Shown here: one piece after another, positions 12,557 through 23,640 of the stretch
Layout: each line of letters starts with the position of its first letter
How positions within the stretch are numbered: position 1 is the stretch's first letter
Source of the DNA: Acanthosoma haemorrhoidale
Lineage: Eukaryota > Arthropoda > Insecta > Hemiptera > Acanthosomatidae
Reading direction: 5' to 3'
Assembly (NCBI GenBank): GCA_930367205.1
Contig: OV884015.1
Span: 32,355,288 to 32,419,287, forward strand
Length of the DNA stretch: 64,000 nt
Translations under genes and position numbers: made by a program
Notes under the pieces: model-generated
The model's database searches: none
The model's input: the letters and a program-made list of their open reading frames with translations, nothing else
Told to the model about the DNA's origin: nothing

Positions 12557-12683
12557 CCTGTAATTCAATATCTGTGTAAACGCGGTTAAGACTGACTGTG
12601 TAATTTTCAAAAGGGAAAAAGTCCACTACCTTCTAAATGCACTGTAGTAAAGCAGAAAGCTCCCCAGCAAACAGCCTCGTAAA

Positions 12684-13220
12684 ATGGTCCGTCACCTCCG
12701 TTTTTGTGGCCATTTTACCAGGAAACTCAAACAAACACGCACAAAGTCTTACCGGCTTACACATTTAATTACTTCACCCAATTTATCATTGTGCCTTAAG
12801 CTAATGATATGTAACAGTGTACTCAGGCCTGCTCTGCTGTACGGTGCACCGCATTTTAGTCATTTGACTGAAGCGACAGTGAAGCGACTCGAACAATGTC
12901 AGAACGGAATACTTATGAAAGTGGTCAGACACACTACATTCGAGCAACGGAGAAACACGAGGACTTTGTGGATCTGTTCACTCGCCATAGTAGTCATGTC
13001 AAATTCTTTGACTCCCTACAACAGATGACAAACCCCTCGTTCACCGCCGCCCCGTTTTCCCATCGATGGCAGCAAGCGGTCGAGGCAGGAACGTTATAGT
13101 ATGTAACTATAGTTTTAGCCCCTTTAATGTAACCCAAAGGTGAGCCCCATCACCGAGTCCCTTTACAACATATACATGTTTACAACAATCAGAAAATGTT
13201 AGTTTTAAGACATGCACTCC
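12684..13220 (+). pseudogene. Jockey-like LINE (family B) RT C-terminal fragment
   Basis: The frame reads KLKQTRTKSYRLTHLITSP, then LRPALLYGAPHFSHL and LEQCQNGILMKVVRHTTFEQR, the region after the catalytic fingers in Jockey-clade reverse transcriptases (typical 'LRPALTYGAPVW...QNKILR'). A frameshift follows near 12960. The end ...TNPSFTAAPF...WQQAVEAGTL-stop (about 13030-13098) matches the end of the copy at 23282-23640. The 3' UTR beginning GGTGAGCCCCATCACC is also shared. It lies inside MARCH5 intron 3 in the same orientation as the gene. Confidence 0.75.
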
Positions 13221-13329
13221 TTAAATGCATGTTATGCAATCCCTCAGGTATCATATCCTGTTATAATTTTAATTCATTTTAAAACATAACTACTCACATG
13301 AGTAGAGGAAAAAACAAAACGAAAAAAAC

Positions 13330-14010
13330 GGTTCATTCTCGTTAATATAAATAGCAGCTGCTTCATAAATAATTATCTGTTCTGGTTTGGAAGTGAGAGG
13401 AATCTCTCTTTTTTAGGACGAGATATACTTGATTCGTACGGATCGGGGTATCTCTCCAGAAGTCTCTTTTAAGTGGGCACACTAGTACCACAAACCCAAA
13501 TTCGTGGGATGAACTGGCCGCACAAGATCGAACATGGCTTTCAATATCTGGTCTATGTTTTAGCAGAAGCAATATCGGCGTGCCAGGGATTTCATTTTTG
13601 AGACTCCCAAGTGTGCAAAATGTAGTTCATTTAGAATCTCTGGTCATACCTATTTAGGAATATAAACACGAAAGCCACGGAATACTATTCCTGAATGTAA
13701 GCTGTACATTGGATCCATGTTTGCGCCAGAGTATAATGCAGCCTTAAGTTGCGCAAGTTCTGCATATACTGAAGTCTCCGTTCTATTGGTTGTGCTATTA
13801 ATTATCGTTGACGACGATTTAGCTGAGGATGAGGTCTTGAAGTTCAAGTGTGTTGTTAAGAGGAGCTCGAGAGAAATAGTGCTAATGTTATGGAAGATTT
13901 TTGAATTTTGGTTAAAAATGTACATAGGTATCAATAAATGTTTAATAGGTTTGGTGTCTGTGAATAAGGTAAATCTACGCCCATACAAGAACATAAAAGA
14001 TTTCTGAAAG
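13330..14010 (-). pseudogene. Ty3/Gypsy-type pol relic (RNase H end and integrase zinc-binding region)
   Basis: On the minus strand, FLYGRRFTLFTDTKPIKHLL matches the C-terminal RNase H run (YGRxFTVxTDHKPL) of Ty3/Gypsy polymerases. Further on, LHSGIVFRGFRVYIPK is the linker to integrase, then ELHFAHLGVSKMKSLARR and IESHVRSCAA give the H-H and first C of the integrase HHCC zinc finger. The second Cys is changed to Ser (CAAS) and there are several stops and frame changes. No LTRs were found beside it. It lies in MARCH5 intron 3, antisense to the gene. Confidence 0.7.
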
Positions 14011-15285
14011 CTCCAAAGTATTGATAAAGCTTCATGGGCTAGTTGACTGTAGTGTTCTCAACAGATGTCAATGAAGGAGATATAAAGCTTATAGGCCGTT
14101 TATAACATGTGAGAGGACTGCTGCTATACCCAAACCCAAGAGGTAATGGGTCAAAAGGAACAAGCGCCTTTCACTAGCAATTTCGTTCGTCAATTGTCGG
14201 AATGACGATTCACAGCTTCAGGCCCAAAGAAACTTTTGGTTTTTTGCTAGAAGGTCTCTAAATGTAGCAGTCTGTGTTGATAAGTTACATAAATCGGCAA
14301 TTATACGTAACCAAGCCCAAAAACTGTCGTACATCATCAGAATTTTCAGGGTGCGATGACAGTCAAGTAACTTTTTCTGGAGATTTTTAAATTTTATTTT
14401 TCCTTATGAAATAGCCAAGGTAAGATATCATATTTTGAAAAAATGTCTATTCAGTTTTATTGACATTTAAGTTGTTGGCACGGAGGCGGTCCAAACATGA
14501 CATCACCAAAAATGACAGTCATCAAAATATGCCACCATCTAAGCCAGACAAAATGCTTTCGATAATGCAAATAACTACACTGGGTGTAGTCTTCATGCCA
14601 AAACTAGTTGTTTGAAATTGTCTGTATCATTTGACTCTCCTTATCAACGCCAACATGACGGAATGGCTTGAGTATATCAATAGAACAAAAATATTTCATG
14701 CAATATGTTTTCAGCCCGTTTGTAGTACAACCTCTTCCTAACACTCTCCTATTTTTACGAAAGTTCGTTTTGGACATAATAATTAACAATTAATCAAATC
14801 AACATACTAATCAAATTAATGTACTTATTGTGTCACATTGGAATTTAGGCTAACACTGGGGATACCTAATCAAGGTCTTGAAGAATGGTTGTGGCTGCCA
14901 TGCGTCTTAAAACCGTGGTTGCAAATTGTTTTTCTTGCGATATTTAACAATAAACAAAACTCAAAGACTGTTGGGGTACATTATTGGATAAATAATTAGT
15001 CAATGGAAACAATAATATCAACCAAAGAGTCAAATTAGGATGTTCTTTTTAAGGCAACAATGTTCATATGGACAAGGACCATATTTCACTTTTGATCTGT
15101 GGATTGTTGGTGGCTGGCCACCCGTTGTTGAAATGTTTACCTTTGTCCAACCGTTGTTTTTCAGCACCGTTTGTTCAGCTGAAAGAAACGCACTGGTGCA
15201 ATCAATATAATTCAAGTTTAGTAAGTGAAAAAACTATATGATTTAGACGTATGGCATTTTATACAATGGTATTATTTATTAACAG
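14011..15285. other. Remainder of MARCH5 intron 3
   Basis: AT-rich intron sequence; no coding or repeat similarity recognised. Confidence 0.4.
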
Positions 15286-15476
15286 GTTCTTGGTCCCGAC
15301 GCTGCAGGACAGGAACTGGAGAATAGTGCTCCTTCCGTGCTCCTGGTGGCTCTTCCCTTTTTTCCGGTCCTTCTCATCGCATTCGGTGTCCTAAAATGGG
15401 AGGAGAGAACTCTACTCCTTCTCCGCAAGTACGGGCCCAGACTGCCCATCCTAAGGAACATACTTCCGGCTCCGGT
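15286..15476 (+). CDS. MARCH5: MARCH5-like E3 ligase, exon with second membrane segment
   Basis: Acceptor TTAACAG. The frame reads VLGPDAAGQELE, a hydrophobic run of leucines, valines and phenylalanines, then LKWEERTLLLLRKYGPRLPI. It aligns with the MARCH5 segment that ends MIRWEDYVLRLWRKYSNKLQI. The exon ends APGT in phase 2 before GTTAGT. Joined to the next exon across a 77-nt intron this gives AP-V-NDSL, the equivalent of the family's CPVPRIPAEANPL linker. The coding GC content is much higher than the flanks. The intron before it holds several transposon fragments. Confidence 0.85.
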
Positions 15477-15553
15477 GTTAGTAATTATATTAGTAAATTA
15501 ATTGTACCTTTATTTGCTGTTTTACTGACAGATGGGGCCCATTTCTTCCGCAG

Positions 15554-15710
15554 AAACGACTCGTTGACACCCGGGACTCCGGAGGTCGGCGAAGATGAGT
15601 CCTGCACCAGAATAGTCGTCACTGCCTTGATGGCGCCCGGCCTGGCCACCCTCACCGGCTATCTCATCTTCGGGAGCAGGGTTGCCAACCCCATCAATAG
15701 GGCACTATTC
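15554..15710 (+). CDS. MARCH5: MARCH5-like E3 ligase, exon with third membrane segment
   Basis: Acceptor CTTCCGCAG, donor CTATTC|GTAAGT. The exon starts in phase 2 and ends in phase 0. It encodes NDSLTPGTPEVGEDESCTRIV, a hydrophobic stretch with TALMAPGLATLTGYLIFGS, and ANPINRALF. MARCH5 has SATRILCGALVFPTIATIVGKLMFSS and LQRTIL at the same places. An earlier acceptor (GACAG at 15531) would not keep phase with the previous exon, so it was not used. Confidence 0.85.
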
Positions 15711-16242
15711 GTAAGTACCTTCCAGCTTACAACAGTATATACCTTATTGTCATACAATTGAAAATACGTTTACATCAGGCTGCTGTATGTTGAAACAAAT
15801 AATCTTTATTTTAAAATATAATTTCAATCTGCTTTATTAAGGCAATTGGTAGTTGTGATAAATGATTTCGTTAATACCATGTGTACAATATTGCTTTTAA
15901 TCTTTCATCCATATAGTATTTGTGATTTACACACCGAAAATATAAATATGTATAGAAAGCCCCGGAATGACAGCTCAGAGGATAAAAAAAACAGGTATCA
16001 GGGAAAACCCCCATAATGCTTCTGTAGCACATAGATGCTAGATGGTATCACTTCCCTAATTATATCTCGGGAGTGCTGGGAAATAAGTAAGCATCTTAGC
16101 AAGTAAGTAATTATAATAAAGGTTAACCGGTTGCTTACAATCCCTACCTCCAGCTTATATATCTTAAATTTCTTGACGTACAGTATCTGAAAAACACTGG
16201 GCCTTTCCTGTTGTTATATGGATTCTGGTTCGGAAGGATTGG

Positions 16243-16620
16243 ATGAGCTTAATTTTTAGTGCTTTGCTTTGCTATCCCTCAGAGCTCAACTCTATAAACC
16301 AGATTGACTGTCTATTAATAGCTAAAACTTTCGGTTTACCAGTCTCAATAGTGTTTCGAAACGTCTATTTAACTCCTATCGAGATAGAATCCAATTTATT
16401 TGCGGAGTCAAATATCGTGAGGGTAGAGCGTTGTAGATCCATGATCTACTTAGGAAAAAGTACGTGGTTATATACTTATGGTATTATACTCATAGTAATT
16501 TACTCATTACTACTTACAAAAAATCATTATTTACCTAACATTATAAAGAATCCATTTGACCAGTGGAAATTCGGAATCATAAATATACAGAAAACAAAAG
16601 AAATTACAAGAGGACGATAG
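16243..16620 (+). other. Unrecognised 125-codon open frame in MARCH5 intron 5
   Basis: An uninterrupted frame of 125 codons, long for sequence this AT-rich. The predicted protein has one hydrophobic segment near residues 77-92 (YGIILIVIYSLLLT) and a basic C-terminus. It matches no family I know, has no splice sites in phase with the host exons, and may be chance or a transposon relic. Confidence 0.2.
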
Positions 16621-17036
16621 ATGTAAATCATTTGACACTCAAATTCTTTTGAACAAATGGCGTGATTGGCGTTAAGGTAATACCATTCAAGTCAACTAGG
16701 CACATCTCACAATTGATGGCTTAGTTTTAGTGCAATTTTAATGACTGTAATAATGATATTTTATAATACTAGTCCACTGGAGGTTTGGAGTTTATATAAT
16801 ACATATTAATAATCATCAATATGATAGAATATGCTTTTTTAATATTTAATAATTAATTACACTTCCTCCAAGTATATAGAGATGATATTTTTTATGTCTT
16901 ACCAACATCAAATTGGTCCTTCATGTAAAATTTCATCTCTCTAGCTTCATCACGGGACTCACAAAGACTATTGCTGGCTGATAGACAGACATGAGGGAAG
17001 ATATAATAAAGGTTTTTGATTTTGGTGTGTCCTCAG

Positions 17037-17186
17037 GGTTTCTTGGTGATGAACTTGGCCAGTGGGGTGGTGTTGATGTACCGGAAGCAGATGCTCTACA
17101 AGAAGATGATGGGAAGGAGAGTGCTGGACTACAGGGCGTCCTCGGAGGATCTGCCGGTGGTGGAAACCGTCGTCCGGCAAGTCTAG
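17037..17186 (+). CDS. MARCH5: MARCH5-like E3 ligase, terminal exon
   Basis: Acceptor GTGTCCTCAG; 50 codons ending at TAG (17184-17186). The protein begins GFLVMNLASGVVLMYRKQML, the last membrane segment followed by a basic cytosolic tail (YKKMMGRRVLDY). This matches the family's final segment and KxYxRQxQYxRxxxRxxLDY tail. A further 18 residues, ending VVRQV, are not shared with the human protein. With the candidate first exon the whole protein would be 294 residues, against 278 for human MARCH5. No AATAAA signal was seen soon after the stop; the downstream 300 bases contain a foldback. Confidence 0.85.
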   Translation, partial: GFLVMNLASGVVLMYRKQMLYKKMMGRRVLDYRASSEDLPVVETVVRQV

Positions 17187-17299
17187 CGCAATCAAGTGCC
17201 TACTTCACCAAGCCATATGTGACGTCCATTGCACACAACGCCAACAGACTTCTCTTTTCTGGGGGGGGGGAGGATGTGGCAATTGAAAATAATGATGTT

Positions 17300-17460
17300 A
17301 GTTGTGAACGTTACGCTTTCAGGTTGTCAGAATATGCAGTGATGAAATATTTGGAGTCACATTTTTATCACGAATATCTTTTTTCACTCACCGCCATGTT
17401 TTGTTTTATTCTGTAAAACATGGCAGTTACTGCATATTCAGACAAGCTGCGAGTGTTCAA
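17300..17460. repeat. Imperfect nested foldback after the MARCH5 stop codon
   Basis: TTGTCAGAATATGCAGTG (17323-17340) pairs with ACTGCATATTCAGACAA (17429-17445). Inside them GCCATGTTTT (17393-17402) pairs with AAAACATGGC (17415-17424). The outer flanks (GAAC near 17305, GTTC near 17455) also match. It lies in the probable 3' UTR of the MARCH5-like gene. It could be a small foldback transposon or a structured RNA element. Confidence 0.5.
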
Positions 17461-18633
17461 TCCCTCGTATCAAAAGTTTATCGATATCTAAATATATCTT
17501 GTTAAAATTGTCTAATTATTTGTACTTACACAATGGTATTTAATAACATATGCAACGACCAGCTGATACAACTTGCTAACATCATTCATCATTTAATTTT
17601 AGAAGTAGCATCACTAAAAAATAGTTTTTAGTAGTTAAGTTAAATAACATTTGGATTTTTGAATTAAACTGTTGAGCAATAATTTTGTAGAAATAAGTTA
17701 ATTTTATTGGCATTGCATAGTTTCTATAAAATTGAAGATTGCTCATTGCTAATATCCAGAAGCTTTTGTTATAAGATACATGATGAGGTAATGGTATTGA
17801 ATTCGTTCTAGTTGAAAAATTAGCAAACAGTACAAAACATTATATTATTTTAGTTTATATACCATTAAAAGGACCTATTTTATCAGTTGTTATTTATTTT
17901 GCTATCAAGTTGCCAATGTTTTGTGATAAATGAGTGTGAAAATGATTCACAGTAATCAATGTAATGACTTCTGTTGTATTTGACTTATCTTTGTGTTTTA
18001 CAGAACAAATAATGAATGTATAAGATAAACGGTCAAGTTTGTAAAAAAAAATATATATATTCTTTTTATCAAATATGAATAATTTATAATCCAAGCCTGA
18101 GGTAAGATGAAGTGTTTAACCTCTCGTCTTGCAATACCATGTTAAAAAAAATATTAATGAGTTAACTTAAACCAAAAGGAGGGTGGACAACAGTATCCTT
18201 TTTTTATGATCTTATATGACCAAGACGACTCCATAGTTCTGCACCTTGTTAAAAAAGGGAGTTTACCCAGATTTTTTGAACTAGACAAGAAAAGAGTAAT
18301 AAAACAATTTCGCTATAAGCCTTACAAGACAGGTGCTATCACAGGAAAACTTAGCTGACATTTTACAACAGAGACCACACCGAAAATATTGGATCCCTTT
18401 TTCTTCGAGAGGTTTAGATTCAGAAGTTCCGTAGGAGTTTGTCTTAGTTCTGGACGTAAAAAGCTCCTCAGATCAAGATTCATGAAAAGGTTGGGGTTAT
18501 ACAATATTTATGTATTAACATACACTGCAATGAAACAATTTTTAATTCATGATACTTTTATTAATAAATCATTTCTCTGTACACAGGTGTATGGTTCAGT
18601 GTTTATTCTTTAACCAAGCAACGCTCCATGTAT
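17461..18633. other. AT-rich stretch, nothing recognised
   Basis: Short A/T runs; no gene or named repeat seen. Confidence 0.4.
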
Positions 18634-19500
18634 TTTTTTTTTTTTTTTTTTTCCTTAGCTTTCAAACTTATAAAATAGGATGTGGGAAAAATAAAGGAAA
18701 ATTATTTTGGGCTAATGAGTGCCTTTCACTAAGGGGAGTCCCCCATTTGAAGGATGTATGAGAAGGATATAGGGTGGGTATGCCTAAAGGAGGCGGGTGG
18801 AATCAGGAAGGTAGTGAGAGTCTACCGAGGGTGGAGCCTAGGGGTACCTAGGCAAGGGTTTGTAGTCGGCCAGGTCAAGCCTGGCCAGCCCCGGCAGGGG
18901 CCTGAAATAAGTCGGCCTCTCGGCCGGAAGGTCGACCCTGCATAAACAGGTAGATGGGGTCTTGTAGCTTCGGAGATCGGCCTCGATCTCTCGGTGGGTG
19001 TAGATCTTCAGTCTCCGTCAGGGGGCTAGGGTTCGATCACGTCCATCTGTCTCCAGGCTTCGGCGGTCCAGCAGTGCTTCCATCTGACGGGCATTGGTGG
19101 TGGTTTAAGGTCGGAGAATAGTGGGTTGTGGCTGTGTCGGAGTGAGTCGAAAAATTTGATGTGCCTTCTCTTGATGAAATCTTGAATGGTGAGCACTTCA
19201 AATTTTTTATGCATCTCGTCTGCCTTCATTCGGTCAAACGGGGTATGTTTGAGGGAGGTGCGGAGAACTCTGTTCTGAAATTGCTGGAGCGTTTTGAGAG
19301 TGTTAGGAGTCAGATACTTGAAGAGAGGGGTCCCATACATCAAAGCAGGTCTTAGGACGCCCTGGTATATCAGCAGCTTGAGGCGTACCGATAAAGCCGG
19401 GCTGTGAAGTAGGTGTCCGAGGCTGAAGAATTTCTTCCTAAAACTCTTTAACTTCTTGCTGAGATGTGTTGTGAACGACAAGTGCGTGACCACGCAACAT
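18634..19500 (-). mobile_element. 5'-truncated LINE (family C): RT C-terminus, 3' UTR, poly(A)
   Basis: The poly-T run at 18634-18653 is the poly(A) tail of a minus-strand insertion. Then comes a 3' UTR with TCTCAAACTTATAAAA-type and CCTTTCACTAAGGGGAG sequence that recurs at 21547-21780 and 41298-41365. Next is an intact 155-codon frame (19493-19026) ending at a TGA. It reads LSKKLKSFRKKFFSLGHLL, VLRPALMYGTPLFKYL, LQQFQNRVLRTSL and RRHIKFFDSLRHSHNPLF, the thumb/connection region of Jockey-type reverse transcriptase. There is no internal stop, so this copy is young or conserved. The catalytic YADD-type domain is missing. Confidence 0.75.
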
Positions 19501-19710
19501 CAAACTGACTTTTAAGCCTCTTGGGACAGTAGTTCCAGCGAGTAGACAGTTTTGTGTGGGCTTGGTGAGTCATTGTCAGAGGATGTATGAAAACATGGAA
19601 GGGTTGAAGAACAGTAGGACGAAACTGTTGATGAAGTTTTACATTGTATAAGTGAACAGATTCAAGAAACATTCACGAAAAATATGGTGTGCTGGTTTAT
19701 TGGCTAGTAA

Positions 19711-19885
19711 AATCTGTCTAAGTTGGGTTTGCCGGTAGGGGAAGGAGCTCACGAAACTTTTCTCCACTTAAATGGCAATTGGAAAGGGGGAGGATGGGTG
19801 GAGCGAATTGGCGGGGAGAATGTTGGGTTGGTGCCCATCTCTCTCCCCACTACCTCACCGGCAAACTCAAGTTAGACAGACTCTA
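19711..19885. repeat. Short inverted-repeat (foldback) element
   Basis: TCTGTCTAAGTTGGGTTTGC (from 19713, continuing CGGT) is the inverted, nearly identical copy of the sequence at 19854-19880 (GTTTGCCGGT and TCTGTCTAA in reverse complement). The arms are about 27 bases with two mismatches, around a loop of about 110. This looks like a small terminal-inverted-repeat element. No target duplication could be assigned. Its right arm shares CCGGCAAACTCAA with the satellite monomer at 24.4-33.7 kb. Confidence 0.55.
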
Positions 19886-21546
19886 CCAAAGTTCTTGACT
19901 TCCTGATAAGTGATTAATACCTGTTGTGTTGGGGCTAAGTGCGTTTCATAAATGTTTTAGTACCCCAGTTTCATATTCACATTCTAGCGGAAGTTATTCT
20001 ATATGCTAAAGATAAAATCAACCATATAAAACTTAAACGGCGAGTAATTAAAAAAAAAAAATTGCAAATCATAATTCAATATGATAGGAAACATTTAGTC
20101 AAGAAATTTGTCAACTTTAATCACAAAGAAATCGTTAGAAACATAGCTTATAGAATAAAGAGCCAATGATTTTTCTCGTTTTAATATTATTAGTTAAGTT
20201 TCGTCATAGCATGTTAACTGACGGCTATACGTCTTGACGTCTTGAAAGATGACGTCGTAGTGTAGTTCTGGGTGTTATAGAATATGCTGGTAACGCCATA
20301 TGGTTTCTAGGTAAATCTTCTATTTTCTAGGGCTTCTTGGAAAATTATGTAGCCTCATTCAGATTTTCTTAATAAAACATTGTTAATTGTTTCCTCGAAA
20401 CTGCACGTGAGAGGACAAGTGAGGCGGAACGTGTTTCTCAAAGACACGTGTTCTCTCCGGCCGGTTATCGGCAGTGATAAGGGCTTTCCGACTCACGAGG
20501 GCCCGCTATGAGATCTGATAAGAGCTAATTACAATTGCAGATTAGCAAACCCGTTTTGTCCACTTTGTCGTTTGCCATTGCGTGACATAATGACGCCATC
20601 AGTTCTAGGACGTCGTGCCCTGATTGGAGGAATAGTCACCGACGGCGTTCATTCATGGAACCAGCTATTTCTACGGAATATGCAAATAGAGTAACATTCT
20701 GAGAAGCGTATTTTTTTTTCTGGAAGTAATTAACTAATAATTAATAGCCAAGGACACCCATTAAAGTATGGTCGGGCTTAATTAATTAAGCATTTCTATT
20801 GGTGCCCCAGACTTATCTTTTTTATTACGTCAACGTTTACTTGTTATATAAGTTTCTTTCTTTATTATACTATCAGTTTTTATCTGACTATATAATTACG
20901 CTTCAATGAATAAAACGTGGAAAGAATTAAATATTCAATTCAAAGACAAAATAGGTAAGTATACTACATGTTATTTCAAAGGATTCATCCACCAGACGAC
21001 TAAACACATTGTTACACCTCTGTCCGTCTTACCCAGGCTACCCCTCCGGTTAACCCGGCAAACTCGCTAGGAAACGTAAGACAAAATACTCGCGTGTGGG
21101 ACTTTTTCTCACAATTTCCTCAAATTTTGTTTTTCATCGGAAAATGAACGTTTAAATACCAAATATAATTGTTACATTATTTTTGTAAGATAAAGGAATG
21201 GGATAAAAGGACTTGATGGACTAACATAAATGGTTTAGATTCACTCCAATAAAGTATAATTATATAATGAAATAAACATTGCACGTTAAAATGTTGATAA
21301 CATAAAAGCGAAGTTATTAATCGTCAACACATTTCTGGCACGTCTGGTGAGTGGAGCAAATATATTGGACTTTTTCCAAAATTTCTTCTTTATTACATCA
21401 GAGGGCCACTCTCTCACACTATATTTTTTTCGGAAATCGCCACATCTTCTCGTCCACCTATTCTTCTGCTACTCATTCTGAGTTCACATGTGAGATTTGG
21501 GATAGAGGAACGTATAAGACCCATTAGGAAATGATCTAACAATGAT
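19886..21546. other. AT-rich stretch with a GC-richer patch
   Basis: A patch at about 20395-20535 (with CTCTCCGGCCGGTTATCGGC) is GC-richer but codes for nothing recognisable. At 21054-21065 CCCGGCAAACTC repeats part of the satellite monomer. Confidence 0.3.
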
Positions 21547-21780
21547 TTTTTTTTTTTTTTTTCTTTTTTCCCAAAGCTCTCAAACTTATAAAAAAGAGGA
21601 ATGTAGGAAAAATAAGGAAAATTATTTTTGGCTGGAAAGTGCCTTTCACTAAGGGGAGACCCCTATTTGAAGGATGTATGAGAAGGATATGGGGTGTGGA
21701 ATGCCTAGAAAGGCGGATGGAGTCAGGAAGGTAGTGAGAGTCTACCAAGGACTAAGCCTAGTACAATGATAAAGTAAATA
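21547..21780 (-). mobile_element. LINE family C 3' end (poly(A) plus 3' UTR only)
   Basis: A T-run at 21547-21572 is followed by the same 3' UTR as in the copy at 18634 (CTCTCAAACTTATAAAA, GTGCCTTTCACTAAGGGGAG, GTAGTGAGAGTCTACC). The match stops near 21765, before any RT sequence: a strongly 5'-truncated insertion. Confidence 0.7.
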
Positions 21781-21966
21781 CCGTAATATTATAAACAGAA
21801 AAACGAAATTGGTCTTTTTGGGAATAGGGACCCCAGTGATATCTAGCATGGTTTTGGTTATTTTGCCACCTTTGACCATTCCTCTAATGTTTTTTTTTCT
21901 ATATTAATCTTTACTTTGACCTGTCTTAGTGAACCTTGGTACCTGATAATATTTTAGTTTATTTTT

Positions 21967-22711
21967 GTGATCCTGAAGGGAAACATCATGCCGTTATTTG
22001 ATTTAGCTGCTGAAGTAGATACGAAGGAAAAAGCAGTTTTGTTTCTCCAATCTAATGGGGTATTGTATTGTGAAAAAATGTGTTCTAATAGCCATCAAAT
22101 GAAACTTTATCTAGCCAAAAAGGACAGATGGAGATGCAACGTGACAGGCTGAACCTTTGGATTGAGAAAAGGAACATTTTTGGAAAACACTAATTTGCCA
22201 GTTAATAAATTTGTTATTTTTGTATACTGCTCGACAAAAGAATATACTACTACATTTTGTCAATAGGAACTAGGATTAGCAACCGATACTATTACAGAGT
22301 GGAAAAATATGTTTCGAAAAGTTTGTGCAGATCATTTATTTAAAAAACAGTTCAGATAGACGAATCGAGTTTTTTTTCGGCACAAAAATCACGTTAGTGG
22401 ACTTTATCCCAATCCAATGGGTTTTCGGATGTTTGTCGAGAAGAATGCTTCATGTATTGCGTGCCAGACCGTACATCGGAAACACTACTGAAAACAATAT
22501 CAGAATGTATTCACCCCGGTACAACCATTATATCTCACATTCGGGCATCCTACAACCGCATTATTATCATAACAGGAATGAATCGCCATTATTGTACTGT
22601 GAATCATTCACGAAATTTCGTAGATCCCGCCATAGGTAGTCATACACAAAGAATTGAATCGTTTTGGGCACAAGCAAAGGTAAGAAACAAAAAATTAACA
22701 TGATACAATAA
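21967..22711 (+). pseudogene. Merlin (IS1016/IS1595-like) transposase pseudogene
   Basis: In three frames the segment reads as one Merlin-superfamily transposase: MPLFDLAAEVDTKEKAVLFL at the N-terminus (from 21988), a Cys-rich stretch, VNKFVIFVYC, ELGLATDTITEWKNMFRKVC, then IDESSFFS (first catalytic Asp), NPMGFR/QWVFG, VPDRTSETLL, PGTTIISHIRASYNR, YCTVNHSRNFVDP and GSHTQRIESFWAQAK (catalytic Glu). The family has TTIISD where this copy has TTIISH, so the second catalytic Asp is lost; there are also stops at 22150 and 22357 and several frameshifts. Transposase of this type cuts and pastes DNA elements. No terminal repeats were identified. Confidence 0.8.
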
Positions 22712-23281
22712 GAAATTTGATAGTCTCATATTTGTGTGAATTTTTATGGCGCAACAGAAATATCGGTAATAATTTGTTCAATAAATTAATAAATGACATT
22801 GTACATTTTTGCCCACCTGAATAAATATGTTCAAACGCTAAAATACTTTCCCCGAACCTTTCATTCATAGATAATAGACTAGAGAAAGGTAAAAAAGGGG
22901 TCTCTATTCCCTAATAGACCCTGTGTTACTAACGAATACATTACGTGAACCCCTCGCTATACTAGGAATTTATCACACAATTCTCTTGTGTGACGGCTGA
23001 GGAAGTTAATCATGTACAAATAATGTAAACTCAGCTAAACGAAAGGCTAACTTCCGAATTACCAGTGACTTTCTTCAAAGATGAGAGACAATCTTAGACT
23101 TTAATATCATCTTTCAATAGTCTTTACTGTAAGTTGGTGAATCAACTGTCTTTACCCGTTGTGAGATTATCAATTTTTGTAAAAATTAGAACTTCTAATC
23201 TTAAATATCTTCTGAGCCAACAAAGCTCGAAAATCAAAAGAGCTAGGCACGATTATTAAGTTTATTTTCTATTCTTATACT
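22712..23281. other. AT-rich stretch, nothing recognised
   Basis: No coding or repeat similarity seen. Confidence 0.4.
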
Positions 23282-23640
23282 TTTTTTTTTTTTTTCCAAA
23301 ACCTCTTATTTTTTTATAACTATACAATGAACATAAATTTATACGGTTACAGTTTGTTCCTCGTACTGCGACGCACTAATGCATTCGAAGGAGGGCATAA
23401 TATAAAATACATTTCAATCTGTAGTAAAAAAGTCTATAAACACATCCACAACACTAGGTGATGAGGCTCACCTTCAGCTTATTACCGTGCACTATAAACA
23501 CAAAACACTAAAAACTAAAACCTATACTTAAAACCTAAAACTAAAGCGTTCCAGCCGCGACAGCGTCCTGACAATGATGGGGGAACGGAGCGGGGGTTAT
23601 CGTGTTAAACACCGGGTTTGTTAAGTATTGCTTGTCTACT
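23282..23640 (-). mobile_element. LINE family B 3' end with last RT codons
   Basis: The T-run at 23282-23295 marks the poly(A) end. On the minus strand, the codons just inside the 3' UTR read QYLTNPVFNT and later CQDAVAAGTL-stop. This is the same ending as the fragment at 12684 (TNPSF...AVEAGTL-stop) and the start of the frame at 46383. The 3' UTR shares GGTGAGCCTCATCACC with the 12684 copy. Confidence 0.7.

Noticed and set aside
12896..13099. 67-codon ORF overlapping the LINE RT fragment
   Set aside because: It is partly the same RT remnant after a frameshift, not a separate gene.
15396..15553. Open frame running through MARCH5 exon 4 into the 77-nt intron
   Set aside because: In exon 4 the family similarity is in a different frame; this frame is a shadow until the exon-5 acceptor at 15554.
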